From Microcebus murinus (taxonomy: Eukaryota; Chordata; Mammalia; Primates; Cheirogaleidae): a DNA stretch of 64,000 bases. Of the stretch, positions 12,370 through 24,531 are shown one piece after another (the stretch's first letter is position 1; every line of letters begins with the position of its first letter). The notes below the pieces were generated by a model. It was not told the DNA's origin. It saw nothing but the letters and a program-made list of their open reading frames with translations, and did no database searches. The position numbers and the translations under genes are program-made. The stretch is taken from positions 86,621,001 through 86,685,000 of the forward strand of contig NC_134106.1 in assembly GCF_040939455.1 (NCBI RefSeq), read 5' to 3'.

Positions 12370-15300
12370 CCAACATTTGTTTTGATGGTCCTTACCTATC
12401 AGTAGTATTAAATGTTAATGGACTAAACTCTGTAATCAAAAGACATAGAGCGGCTGAAGGATAAAAAAGCAAGAGCCAACTATATGTTGTCTGCAAGAAA
12501 CCCACTTCACCTATAAAGACTGAAAATAAAGGAAAAAGATATTCCATTCATGCAAATGGAAACCAAAAAAGAGCAGCAATAATTATGCTTCTATCAGATA
12601 CAATACATGTAAAGACAAAATCTTTAAAAAGAGACAAAGAAGGTCATTGTATAATGATTAAAAGAGTCAATTCAGCAAGAGGATATAACAATTCTAAATA
12701 TATATGCATCTAATACTGGAGCACCCAGATATATAAGGTAAGTAAATATTATTAGAGCTAAAGAGAGAGATAGACTCCAATACAATAATCACTGGAAACC
12801 TCAACACTCCACTTTCAGCATTGGATAGATCATCCAGACAAAAAATGGACAAAGGAACATTGGACTTAATCTGCACTATAGACCAATGGACCTAATAGAT
12901 ATTTACAGAATGTTTTATCCAACAGTTTCAGAATTCACATTCTCCTTAGCTCATGGATCATTTTCAAGGATAGACCACATGTTAGCCACAAAATAAGGCT
13001 TAAAAAATTTTTAAAAATTCCAATCATACCAAGTATTTTCTCTGAAAACAATGGAATAAAACTAGAAATGAATAATAAGAAGAACATTAGAAAATATATA
13101 GACATATGAAAACTAACCAATATGCTTCTGAGTGATCAGTGGGTCCATGAAGAGATTAAGAAGGAAATTTAAAAATTTCTTGAGACAAATGAAAACACAA
13201 CATACAGTAAAAGCAAGAAGAGGAGAGTTTATATCAGTAAGTACTGACATCAACAAAGTAGAAAAGCTTCAAATAAACAACCTAAAAGTGCATCTCAAAG
13301 AACTAGAAAAACAAGTGCAAACCAAACCCAAAATTAGTAGAAGAAAAGAAATAATAAATATTAGTGCAGAAATAAATTAAATTGAAACAAACAAATACAA
13401 AAAAAATCACCAAAATGAAAAGTTGGTTTTTGTAAAAGATAAACAAAATTGACAGATCTTTAGCCAAAGAAAGAAGATTTTATTTTTATTCAAAATCAAA
13501 TCAGAGATGAAAAAGGAGCCATTACAACTGATACTACAGAAATATAAGGGATCATCAAAGACTACTATGAGCAACTATATGCTAATAAACTGGAAAACAT
13601 AGAAGAAATAGATAAATTCATAGACACATTCAACCTACCAAGATTGAATCAGGAAGAAATCCAAAACCTGAATGAACTAATAACAAGTAACAAGATAGAA
13701 GCAATAATAAGAAGTCTCCCATCAAATAAAAGCTCAGGACTCAGTACTTCACTGCTGAATTTTACCAAGTAGTTAAAAAAGAACTAATACCAATACTACT
13801 TGAACCATTCCAACAAATCAAAGATGAGGAAATACTCCCAAACTCATTCTACAAGGCCTCTATTGTCCTGATACCAAAACCAAACAAAGACACAACAAAA
13901 AAATAAAACTATAGGCCAATATCTCTGACAAACATGCATGCAAAAATCCTCAACAAAATACTAGCAAACCAAATTCAACAACACAAGAAAAAGATTATTC
14001 ATCACCATCAAGTGGGATTCATCCCAGGTATACAAGGATGGTTCAACATACACAAATCTGTCAGTGTGATACATCATATCAACAGAATGAGGGGCAAAAC
14101 CACATGATCATTTCAATTGATGCTGGCGAAGCATTTGATAAAATTCAATATCCCTTCATGATAAAAACCCTCAAAAACTGCGTATAGAGGGAACTTACCT
14201 CAACATGATAAAAACCACATGTGATCCACAGGAAGTATCACACTGAATGGGGAAAAACTGAAAGCCTTTTCTCTAAGATCTGAAACAAGACAAGGATGCC
14301 CTCTTTCACCACTGTTCAACATAGTACTGGAAGTAGTAGCTAAAGCAGTCAGGCAAGAGAAAGAAATAAAGGGCATCCAAATTGGAAAGGAAGCAGTCAA
14401 ATATCCTTATTTGTAGATAATATGATCTTATATCTAGAGAAACCTAAAGACTCCACAAAAAACTATTAGAACTGATAAATCAATAAAATTGCAGGATACA
14501 AAATCAGTATACAAAAATCAATAGCATTTCTATATGCTAACAATAAACAATCTGAAAAAGAAAATAAGAAAGCAGTACCATTTACAATAGCTACAAATAA
14601 AATAAAATACCTAGGAATAAACTTAACCAAAGAAGCGAAAGTTCTCTATAATGAAAACTATAAAACATTGATGAAAGAAATTGAAGAGGATACAAAAAAA
14701 TGGAAAGATATTCCATGCTCATGGATTGGAAGAATCAATATTGTTAAAATGTCCACACTACCCAAAGCAATGTACAGAGTCAATGCAATCCCCATTAAAA
14801 CACCAATGACATTCTTCACAGACATAGAAAAAATAATCCTAAAATTTGTATGGAACCACAAAAGATCCAGAATAGCCAAAGCCATCCTGAGCAAAAAGAA
14901 CAAAACAGGAGGAATCACACTACCTGACTTCAAATTATACTACAGAATTGTAGTATTTAAAACAGCATGGTACTGGCATAAAAACAGACACATAGACCAA
15001 TGGAACAGAATAGAGAATCCAGAAATAAATCCACACATCTATAGTGAATTTATCTGCAACAAAAGTGCCAAATTTGTACATTGGGGAAAGGACAGTCTCT
15101 TCAATAAATGGTACTGGGAAAAGTGGATATCCATATGCAGAAGAATAAAACTAGACCCTTATCTTCCACCATCTATAAAAAACAAATCAAAGTGGATTAA
15201 AGACTTAAATCTAAGACCTGAAACTCTGAAACTACTAAAAGAAAACATTGGGGAAATACTTGAGGAGATTGGTCTGGTCAAGGACTTCCCCAAAGCATAG

Positions 15301-16510
15301 GCAACCAAAGCAAAATTGGACAAATGGGATCACATCAACCTAAAAAGCTTCTGCATGGCAAAGGAAACAATTAACAAAGTAAAGAGGCAACCCACATTAT
15401 GGGAGAAAATATTTACAAAATATCCATCTGACAAGGGATTAACAACTAGAATATATAAGGAGTTCCAACAACTCAAAAGGAAAAAAAATCAAATAATCTG
15501 ATTAAAAATGGGCAAAAGAGCTGAACAGACATTTCTCAAAAGAGGACATACAAATGGCCAACAGGTATATGAAAAAATGCTCAACATCATTAGTCATCAG
15601 AGAATTGCAAATCAAAACTACAATGAGGTATCATCTCACCCCAGTCAAAATGGCTTTTATCAAAAAGACAAGCAATAACAAATGCTGGTGAGGATGTGAA
15701 TAAAGGGGAACCCTCTTACACTGTTGGTGGGAATGTAAATTAGTACAACCACCACAGAGAACAGTGTAGAGCTTCCTCAAAAAACTGAAAATAGAAGAAC
15801 TACCATGTGACCCAGAAATCCCACTGCTGGGTACACATCCAAAGGAAGGGAATTCAGTACATTGAAAAGATATCTGCACTCCTGTGTTTGCAGCACTATT
15901 CACAGTAGGCAAGATTTTGAATCAGCCTAGGTGTCCATTGATGAATAAATGGATAAAGAAATTGTGGAACATATACACAATGGAATATTATATAGCCACA
16001 AAAGTAGTGAAATCCTGCCATTTGCAACAGCATGGATGGAACTGGAGAACATTATGTTCAGTGAGAGAAGCCAAGCACAGACAAATCTTGTATGTTCTCA
16101 CTTATGTGGGCGAGCTAGACATTCAAAACAATTGATCTCATAAGTAATAAATTACTGAGTAGAATGTTGGCTACCAGAGGATGAGAAGGGAAGCAGGGAG
16201 TAGGTGATAAAGTGGGGCTGGTTAATGGGTACAAAAATATAGTTTGATAGTTAGATAAAGTTAATAATATTTGATAGTACAACAAAGTGACTACAATCAA
16301 CAATAAATTAGGATGCATTTTAAAATAAAGAAAAGAGTAGAATTGGAATGTTCCTAACCCAAAGAAATGATAAATGCCTGAGGTGATGGATTCCCCAATT
16401 ATCCTGATTTGATTCATTCACACTATATGCCTGTATAAAAACATTGCATATACCCTATAAAGATATATAACTATTACGTACCCATAATAATTAAAGGGAG
16501 AAAAGAAAAA
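12370..16510 (+). mobile_element. L1M-type LINE-1, 5' truncated, sense
   Basis: This is about 4.1 kb of old LINE-1 in the gene's own orientation. It starts inside the ORF2 endonuclease region ('AATGTTAATGGACTAAACTC', 'TGTTGTCTGCAAGAAACCCA') and runs through reverse transcriptase and the C-terminal region. It ends in an L1MA-like 3' UTR ('GAAATGATAAATGCCTGAGG', 'CCTGATTTGATTCATTC'), with a short A-rich tail near 16,500. ORF1 and the 5' UTR are absent. Many frameshifts and stops show it is long dead. Subfamily naming beyond L1M(A-like) would need alignment. Confidence 0.85.
14668..15300 (+). pseudogene. L1 ORF2 C-terminal remnant (longest open piece)
   Basis: A 210-codon open stretch inside the L1M encodes the thumb and C-terminal part of L1 ORF2p. 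Recognisable blocks include [43 protein letters not shown] and [16 protein letters not shown]. It begins downstream of the reverse transcriptase active site. In the same element that site, normally F-A-D-D, reads F-V-D-N at 14410-14421, with the second catalytic aspartate replaced by Asn. The ATG at 14668 is an internal Met, not a true start, and the frame ends at TAG 15298-15300. The piece continues after a break at 15316-15501. It is not a gene. Confidence 0.85.
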
Positions 16511-16744
16511 ATATTTTAAACTTTTTCATTATTATTGTACCTGTTACGGTGATCAGTGATCTCTGATGCTGCTATTGTAATTGTTTCAGGCACCACAAAC
16601 GGCACCCAGATAAGATGGCAAAATTAATTCACAAATGTTGTTTGTGTTCTGACTGCTCCACCAACTGGCCCATCTCCCCTCCTTGGGTCTCACCATTGCC
16701 TGACACACAACAATATTGGAATTAGGCCAGTTAATAACCTTACA

Positions 16745-18150
16745 ATGGCTTCTAAGCGTTCAAATGAAAGGAGAAGATGCATATCTCACTTTAAATCAAA
16801 AGCTAGGACTGATGAAGCTTAGTGAGGAAGGCATGTGGAAAGCTGAGACAGGCCAAAGGCTATGGATCTTATGACAAAGTTAGCCAAGCTGTGATTGCAA
16901 AGGAAAAGTTCTTGAAGGAAATGAAAAGTGCTACTCCAGTGAACCATGAATGGTAAGAAAGTGAAACTGCCTTATTGCTGATATAGAAAAAGTTTTAGTG
17001 GTCTGAGTAGAAGATCAAACCAGCCACAACATTGCTTAAGCCAAAGCCAAATCCAGAGCGAGGCCCTAACCCTCTTCAGTTCCGTGAAAGCGAGAGAGGT
17101 GAGGAAGCTTCAGAAGAGAAGTTTGAAGCTGGCAGAGGTTTCAGGAAAAAATCCACCTCCACAACATAAATGCTGATGGAGAAACTGCAACAAATTATCC
17201 AGAAGATCTAGTTAGGATAACTGATGAAGGTGGTTGCACTAAACAATAGATATTTGTTTTATCTGCATTTGATGTAGATGAAACAGCCTGATGTTAGAAG
17301 AAGACAGCATCCAGGAATTTCCCGTTGTTTTTATGCCTGCTAACACATCATTCATTCTTCAGCCCATGGATCAAGGAATATTCATAATTTAAACTTTCAA
17401 GTCATCTTACTTAAGAAGTACCCTTTGTAAGGCTACACCTGCCATAGATAGTGATTTCTCTGATGGTTCTGGCCAAAGTAAATTGAAAGCCTTCTGGAAA
17501 GGATTCACCATTCTAGATGCCATTAAGAACATTTGTGATTTATGGGAGGAGGTCAAAATATGAACATTAATGATTTGGAAAAAGTTGATTCCAACCCTCA
17601 TGGATGACCTGGAGGGATTCAAGACTTCAGTGGACAAAGTAACTATAGATATGGTGGAAATAGCAAGAGAACTAGAATCAGAAGTGGAGCCTGAAGATGT
17701 GACTGAACTGCTGCAATCTCATGATAAAACTTGAATGGATGAGGAGTTGCTTCTAATGGGTGAGCAAAGAAAGTGATTTCTTGAAATGGAATCTACTCCT
17801 GGTGAAGATGCTGAGACCACTGTGGAAATGACAACAAATGATTTAAAATACTACACAAACTTAGTTGATAAAGCAGGGGCAGTGTTTGGGAGGATTGACT
17901 ACAATCCTGAAAGAAGTTCTACTGTGGGCAAAATGCTATCAAACAGCATCACATGCTACAGAGAAATTTCTCATGAAAGGAAGAATTAATCAATGCAGCA
18001 AACTTCACTGTTGTCTTATTTCAAGAAATTGCCACAGCCACCCCAACCTTCATCAACCGCCACCCTAATCTGTCAGCATCATCAACATTAAAGCAAAGCC
18101 CTCGACTAGCAAAGACATTACAACTTGCTGAAGGCTCAGATAATCATTAG
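16745..18150 (+). pseudogene. Tigger (pogo/CENP-B-like) transposase pseudogene
   Basis: The ATG at 16745 opens a MASKRSNERR-like N-terminus followed by the helix-turn-helix region (SLTLNQKL... read with errors). Further on come NAKEKFLKEMKSATPVNH, LIADIEKVLVV and EDQTSHN remnants. The C-terminal segment is the best kept (17786-17989: [22 protein letters not shown], then [12 protein letters not shown]). The frame closes at TAG 18148-18150 after a QLAEGSDNH tail. Many frameshifts and stops are present. At about 17300-17360 the sequence jumps from the region of the first catalytic Asp to the 'MPANTSFILQPMDQG' block. A large part of the DDE catalytic core is therefore deleted and the enzyme cannot be functional. 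Confidence 0.8.
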
Positions 18151-18272
18151 CAATTTTTAGCAATAAATTCTTTTTAAATTAAGGTATGTACATTGGGGTT
18201 TTTTTTAGATGTAATGCTATTGCACATTTAATAGACTATAATACAGTATAGTGTAAACATAATTTTTATATA

Positions 18273-18412
18273 CACGGTATCTCCAAAGTCACCATTTTCC
18301 TTTGTATGGAGACTACAAAGGAAAAATTTTGTAATGAACATTGTGTAAATAATGGCACATTTAGCTACAATTTCCCATTTTTCCTATGTATGGTCACTCT
18401 TGGGACACCCTG
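18273..18412. mobile_element. 140-bp mariner-like MITE nested in Tigger1
   Basis: The Tigger1 3' flank is interrupted between '...ATAATTTTTATA' and 'TCATACACTGGAAAAC', which are contiguous in Tigger1. The inserted 140 bp starts CACGGTATCTCC and ends GGGACACCCTG. The two ends form an imperfect inverted repeat, about 15 of 21 positions matching. TA flanks both sides (18271-18272 and 18413-18414), as expected for Tc1/mariner integration. It contains no coding capacity. An internal hairpin has 12-bp perfect arms (18295-18306 and 18314-18325). Confidence 0.65.
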
Positions 18413-20649
18413 TATCATACACTGGAAAACTAAAAATTTTGTGTGACTCACTTTATTGCAATATTCCCTTTATTGGCATGGTCTGGAACTAAAACCACAG
18501 TCTCTTTGAGATGTGCCTGTACCTGGAGGGCTTGTTGAAGCACAGATTGCTGGGTCTTACCCCAGGAGTTCTGGCGGGAGGCCCAGAATTTGCATTTCTC
18601 CAGGTGAGGCGAATGCCACTGGCCCCCACAGGCAGGTGTCTCAGATGCTCAGTGTGGGAAGGACACCAGCCTGCAACCTGGCCTCACAGCCACACAATCC
18701 CAAGGCCTTCCATCCATGCTCCCCGCACTGGGTTCTGCCTGGTGGGACCCCGTCTCACCCAGGAGGCTGCCTGTGGGATCCCGGGAATTCAGAAGATCTG
18801 GGAGAACTAAGTGGCTTCCAGGCCAGGCTGACCAGGTTGGGCCAGAGCATGTCGTTGGCACTCAGAGAAGGGGCAGAGGCCGCAGTGCTCAGGTGGCTGG
18901 CCACTCTGGGGCCACAGCCACAATCCCCAGAGGTTCCCACACTCTCCTCTGAATGTCTGTGCCCACTGTCAGCTGCCACAGCTCCCGAGCCTGTGTCAGC
19001 CTTTTGGGGGGACTTACCGTGTAGACCTGCCAGCACCCTTGCTGTCCTGTCTCCCCCAGGTGTGGGTGCTCTTGGGCAGGCTCTTTATGCATGACCCTCA
19101 CCAGCTGTGGCACCTGCCTGTCACCTGGGGACATCCTCTGAGTGGAAGAGTCAGTGAGTGGGCACCCATCTCCCCAGCCTGAACTGGTGTAGGCCTGGCA
19201 AGAGGCAGAGCAAGAGGGGCAGGACTTCTTGTGGCAGGAATGGGAAAGAATCTTTTACTCATTTTGGAAGAAACCTGAGCAAGCCACCATCTAGAGGAGA
19301 GAGGGTGCTAAGTCAGTGAAGGCTCTGAAATACCTTGATTCACTCCGTGATTAGAGTGGAGGGAACCTGCCAACAAGCAGCAGCAAGCGGAGATCGTGCT
19401 ACAGGAATAAGCCGGTAACGCGGCGAGCGGTGGCTGTGCTCAGACATTTCCACCAGGATGCACGTGAAAGCAGACGCGCGTGAGGCCCAGCCGAGTCAGC
19501 CCAGCCAGGGCCTGGCCAGTCAGTGCACGGTCCCAGGCGTTGGGCACCTGGCGAACCCCAACTCCATGCCTGGTGCACCCCTACAGGGGCCACTGCTGCC
19601 TGGAGGAGGCCCCACGTGTTCTCCCACCACCTGCCCACAGAAGGTGCCTTTTTCTAACTGGCAAGAAAGCCCCATCCAGCCTACAGGGTGGGTGCAGAGG
19701 GCTCTTGGAGCCTTAAATCTACCATTGCCTTAAGTAAGGTATTTTAGTGCCCACCTGGGAGAATCTGCAGAGGTCACAAGCTTGGAGGGCGCCCCGCTGG
19801 CCTTGATGCATCGTGGAGCTGCCCAGAGTGCAGCATGGAGGCCTGTGTTAGGCTGCCAAGGCGTTTGGGAGCAAATGGAAAGTGAGAGTTGGGCCCGAGG
19901 ATGAGAGCCCTGTGCCCGGCAGGTGCCCCGTGAGGACCGGCTGGCTGCCCTGAGCTCCAGGGGTGCTGTCCACCCCAGGCAAAAGACTGGAGGTGTTGGT
20001 GGGAAAGTGGGGGTGACGGGACGTGCAGTGGCTGCCACTCTGAGCCTGGAAGCTAGCAGCGCAGGGGGCCAGCTGCTCTCTGTGGTGTGGTCCATCGGGA
20101 TTTCTCTGGATTCCCCGGGAGAAGAAAGCAAATGCAGATGACAACCGCCCCCGCCCCCAGCCAGTGCCCCACCCAGACGCCATCTGGGCAGGCGCCACAC
20201 ACGGAAACAGACCCGGCAGATGCATCTGCTTTTGGTTTCCCCTCTGAGGCACCCAAAGGAAAAAGTCGGCAGGGAAGAGAGTTTTCAAGTTGAAATCAGG
20301 CTTATCTACATCGTGGTTCCCCCGGCAGCCCACACCTAACTTGGAATGTTGAGACCAGAGGAAGGATTCCTCACTGGACAGGAGGAACTGAAAGATGAAA
20401 AGACAAGTGCCCTGGTGCCCTGGTGCAAGTTGGTACAGCACCTCCCTACAGAGTGGGCCACACAGGGCCTGCACCCAGAGCGAGGGGTGGGTGTCCCCTG
20501 ACCCCAGAACCCATCCTCACCCAGGCCACGCCTTGGCAGGGCCTGCAGCATCTAACAGTGCCCCAGCTGTGTCCCTGGGCCGTGCCGACAGGTCCTGGCG
20601 CTGCAGCCCCGGCCCTGCCTCTGAATATGCATGAACACAGACAGATGGC

Positions 20650-20745
20650 CCATCCTTTGCAGCCTTAGTTCTGCAGCTGTGAAACCTCAGGGTTGTTGTG
20701 GAGTTTGGGTGAGACGTGTGAGTGTCTGGCACGTGGCACAGTGGG
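20650..20745 (+). repeat. MIR fragment
   Basis: A short diverged piece of the MIR right half: 'TTAGTTCTGCAGCTGTGAAA', 'CAGGGTTGTTGTGG' and 'GTGTCTGGCACGTGGCACAG'. Confidence 0.5.
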
Positions 20746-21831
20746 TTTCCTGTCCTTCTTCTGTCTCACCTGGCAGCCAGGCACCTGCAGCAGGAGCACA
20801 ACTCTGCACTGCTGTCCTGGGGCCACCCCAGGCAGCAACACCTTACAAATAAGGGTGCAGGGAAGGTTATGGAACTGATGACAGTGCTTTGAGAAGGAGG
20901 AGCGTGTCGTCCCTCAGGGTGATGGCATCTGGAAAGGACTTGTCTCCCCTGCCCAGTATTGGCACAGAGGGGATCTGTATCACTGAGCATCTAATAAAAT
21001 ACCTGAAACTCCTTACTCCTAAGAATCTAGACTTGCTGTGTGAAGAGGCTTACTATAGCATAAAATCCAGATCCGTCTCTGTTGCAAACCTAGCGATGCT
21101 GTCTCTCAACACATCTGAGCTGAAGGTGTGAGGGCGCGAGCCGGGCTGGTGGCCTGCTCCGGGCAGTGTGGCCCGCACACTCAGTTCAAGTTGGACAGAG
21201 TGGGCAGCAGGTGCTTGGCCAAGTTCACCTTTGGTTTTCCATTTTCCTGCCTTTATTATTTCATTAGGAATTATGTGTTTATTTAAAACAAAAACAGAAG
21301 TTTGAAAGAATCCTTTTCTGTCTGAAAGGTCTTAAGATGACTTGAGGCCTCCGATATAAAAAGTCTTCATTTTTATGTTGACAGGAAGGATGGAATCTCC
21401 CCTCTTATGTTGAGAAGTAAGCACAAAGTCCTTGTCCCATTAAATGACATAGGATCCTAAAATACTAAGTGAAAGATAATCAACTCGTGCCCAAAAGGAA
21501 ATTAGCTTTCAATTATTTGATGGCTGCTTCCCCAGGATCACAAACGTGACTGTGCACCAATTCAGATGACTGCGGGGAATTTATCACAGCTGCTTACCTC
21601 ACTTTGTTTTTAAAATCTGGCGTGTGAATCCCCAGCTGGGAAAGTGACATCCCCTCACCCAGTCCAAGTGTGGGCAGGTGCCTTTGAAGCTGCAAAGCTC
21701 TGTCCTCTCTGGACAGCTTGCATTTGGCAGGTGGCTTGGAGGTGGGTCCCTCCTGCTCTGGGAAGCAGCGCCACGATTCACAGGGCTGCACTCCCATGTG
21801 TGTGCACACACACACACCACACACATGCCCA

Positions 21832-21951
21832 CCACACACCACACACAACACACTTTCTCCCTCAGCGATCTTAGCCTCAATACCAGGGCCCCCACACACC
21901 ACACACAACACACTTTCTCCCTCAGCGATCTTAGCCTCAATACCAGGGCCC
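21832..21951. repeat. Perfect 60-bp tandem duplication
   Basis: Positions 21832-21891 are repeated exactly at 21892-21951. The unit holds a CA-rich part (CACACACCACACACAACACA) and a unique part (CTCAGCGATCTTAGCCTCAA, then TACCAGGGCCC). No mismatch exists between the two copies, which argues for a recent duplication, probably by slippage in the neighbouring CA tract (21806-21850). Confidence 0.95.
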
Positions 21952-21957
21952 CTATTT

Positions 21958-22090
21958 AATCTTTCTTTCAACAAATATTTATTGAGAATCCATCACGTGG
22001 CAGATACTGTTCCAGGTCCTGGGGAGAGAGCAGTGGGCAAACAGATACCCCCATGGCCCTCGTGGAGCACCCAGTGTGTGGGGAGCGCTC
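21958..22090 (+). repeat. L2 LINE 3' fragment
   Basis: This has the L2 signature 'TTCAACAAATATTTATTGAG' followed by 'GGCAGATACTGTTCCAGGTCC', 'GGGGAGAGAGCAGTGGGCAA' and 'CCCATGGCCCTCGTGGAGC'. L2 homology may extend weakly to about 22600. Confidence 0.7.
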
Positions 22091-24531
22091 CGGAGAGAGG
22101 GCGCATGCGTGCCGAGGTCCTGACGAGGAAGCCCGTGTGTGTGTTCGGGGCACGTTAGAGGGAAGCCAGCCTGCGCGGCCCACGCTTGGCCCCGGGAGGT
22201 GGCCGGGACCAGTCAGCGGGCAGAGCCCTGCTGTGGAGAAGCTCTGCCCCAAGGGAACAGCCTCACAGCAACGTGTCCGGAAGGCAGGTACATGAGAGTA
22301 GGAGGAGGGACTTTAGCCTCCCTACGCTGGCATTCAAGAGGTCGCTGCCTTAGGACTTCTGTGCGTGGAGGAGCCACTTGGAAACCGCCCTCAAGAAAGC
22401 GGAGCTCCAGTGAAGCCGCCGGAGAGTTCTGGCAGCAGAGATGACCTGCATGGGTCACTGAGGGTTGAGGCCATACTGGAGGGGTGGCGCCAGGACGAGG
22501 TGACGGCAGGAGGAAGAGTCCAACAGGAGGAGGAAGTGGGGCAAGGACTGGCCCTGCCCGGGCAGGGACCACAAGCCAGCGCCAGCCAGAGGGGCCTCTG
22601 CAGAAGTACAGGCCGTGCCCAGCTCCACCTGGGCAGTAGGCACCGGACAGGATGGAGGGCAGAGCCCAGCCCCAGGAGCTGTGCGGCAGGTCTGACCCCA
22701 CCTGGCACTCTGCACATGGCCAGAAGATCGGAGTGTTCCCAGGCATGGACCCTCACAGGACAAGGTGAACTGCAGCAGGATTTACGCTTCAGTTATATTT
22801 CCACGAGAGCAGGCGCAAAACTTCATGGATCATTTTTATCAAGTCAAAAGCCTCCCTCGGATCCCACGGACTCTGCTGTTTCCTTTCCTTTTCTGCCTTC
22901 CTTGGCCTGGGGGGGAACCTGTGGAAGCTGCAACCCCCAGCCAGCCCCCCCAGACAGCTCCCCCAGACAGCCCTCTGTGCACTCCTCGGGCACACACACC
23001 TTCAGTGTGTTAAGTGCATCTTCACCTGACCCTTCCATGTGTAGTGTTCCCTCTGTGGCCATCAGAGAGCTCCTGAGAGTCAGCAAATGTGGAAACAGAG
23101 TCATATCGGGGTCCTCTTTAGGTCACCTGGACAGTAGCATAGAAAATGTGAACCTTTATGAGGGAGGGGTCCCCTGCTGGTGGCTTTGTTTATCCTCCCT
23201 GAAGCCCAGAGTCCCTCCTAAATGTCAGGGTTTGTCTTTTCAAACAGGAAAGAAGGAAAGGTGCAGGACCCCTACAGGAAGGCAGTGGGGGGCCTGTAAA
23301 CAAAGGAAGTAAACAACCCCCCCATCCCAGGAAAGGCTCCCTTCATAGGGTCGTGGGAACAGGTAGCAGATTTCATTTCCAGGCTAAGGAATTCCTAGTC
23401 TCTACTAGAATATTCCTCATGGGGCCTCTTTTCTTCCTGCTTGAACCCTGGTGAGCACATCCTGTTTCTGTTTTCATCTGCTAGGAAGGCCCCCCTCCCC
23501 GTGTCAGGAGGGTGCTCTGGGGTGTCTGTGAGCCCCCACCCCTCAGAGCCCTGCTGCTGTGCATGAGCCCCGGAACACACTGTCCTGGATGGGGCAACAT
23601 GGCACAAGATCCGCGGATGACGCTTCTCTACAATTCATCCTTGGTCCTTTGTTGAACTGAGGTCCCCACCGTCTCTCCTGGCTGGATCTGGTGGGCATGT
23701 ACAATTATCTGCTCAGTTCTCTCCCTGGGTCCAAAGCCAACCTTCCCCAAATCCCAAAAACAGCAGAGCACTTGTGCAAGTGCTTACGAGTCCTTGTAAG
23801 TGCAAGGTATCCAGATACTGTGAGGTGTTTTGTAAGAGTGGCTTTTACCGCCAAGTTTGTTGTTTCCTCATCTGCAAATAAGGCTTAAGAGAAAAGTAGA
23901 AGTCAAATAATTCGTCATGGTGCAAATACTGCAAGGAAGTGTACAATCAAGAATTCTCTAACTAGACTGACTACCTTTCCTTTTAAAAGGACCTCCAATG
24001 TGTCTTCCAGCTCAGATTGGTTGGGTGAGCCAGGCAGGAAAACCAGGCCAGGTTGGATTAAAGGAGGAAGCCCAGCCTAAGACTGTCTTAGCACGTCAGT
24101 TTTACCTATGATTTCCTCTTGCTCAGAGCATCAGACTTTAGACAATGTGAAGAATAGAAAAAAAATGTGAGGTCCAAAGACCTGGCCCCTGGAATGCTGT
24201 TCCGGGGGTCCCACTTTGCCTGACTGTGCTGCCATCCTGTCTGTCCCGCGGGCAGGTGCAGTCTTCGCAGAGCTGTGGGGTATGGGCTGTGTCCCTCCCC
24301 TGCTGGGCAGCTCCCAAGTGCCAGGACTTATGGGCCAGGGAGCACCCTCCCCGCCCCAGAGTGAGCCGGGGGGAGGTGTGTAAGTCTCAATAAACTGTAG
24401 AGTCCCCCTTCTCAGCGACTCTTTTTAGGTTGGATTCATCCTAAGATGAGCTCCCGCGTGTCCCGGGCGATGCTGGCCAGCACTGCACTCCCAGGGGGCA
24501 TCCGCTGACTGGGCTCATCCTCTGCCCACAG

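Larger units (their letters stand above)
16530..18512 (+). mobile_element. Tigger1-like pogo DNA transposon, decayed
   Basis: The element's right terminal inverted repeat is intact: it ends near 18512 in GAGATGTGCCTGTAC, whose reverse complement is CAGGCACATCTC. The preceding non-coding stretch ('AATGCTATTGCACATTTAATAGACTATAATACAGTATAGTGTAAACATAA'-like) is typical of Tigger1. The left terminal repeat and part of the 5' non-coding region are missing, and the element abuts the 3' end of the L1M. It holds a broken transposase and a 140-bp nested insertion (18273-18412). Confidence 0.8.
18513..24531. other. Intronic sequence upstream of the SH3-3 exon
   Basis: This is mostly GC-rich, apparently unique intron with small ancient repeats listed separately. 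Long chance ORFs occur, the longest being 315 codons at 22365-23312. None shows a known domain, splice-supported structure or conserved-looking composition. The 21240-21600 stretch is AT-rich and non-repetitive. Confidence 0.45.

Noticed and set aside
14668..15501. L1 ORF2 open pieces as possible functional genes
   Set aside because: They are fragments of a dead LINE-1 with a mutated catalytic motif and surrounding frameshifts.
19848..20474. 208-codon ORF on the - strand
   Set aside because: Antisense to the gene in GC-rich intron, no domain, overlapping ORFs in several frames.
20889..21131. 80-codon ORF with a protein-like composition on the + strand
   Set aside because: I could not connect it to any family, and there is no acceptor/donor pair in the right phase for SH3RF3.
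21832..21951. Possible CRISPR-like direct repeats
   Set aside because: Only two head-to-tail identical units without spacers in a vertebrate genome; a simple tandem duplication.
22365..23312. Longest ATG ORF in the window, 315 codons on the + strand
   Set aside because: It lies in GC-rich intron, overlaps long ORFs on the other strand, has no recognisable domain, and starts next to L2-derived sequence. Treated as a chance ORF.
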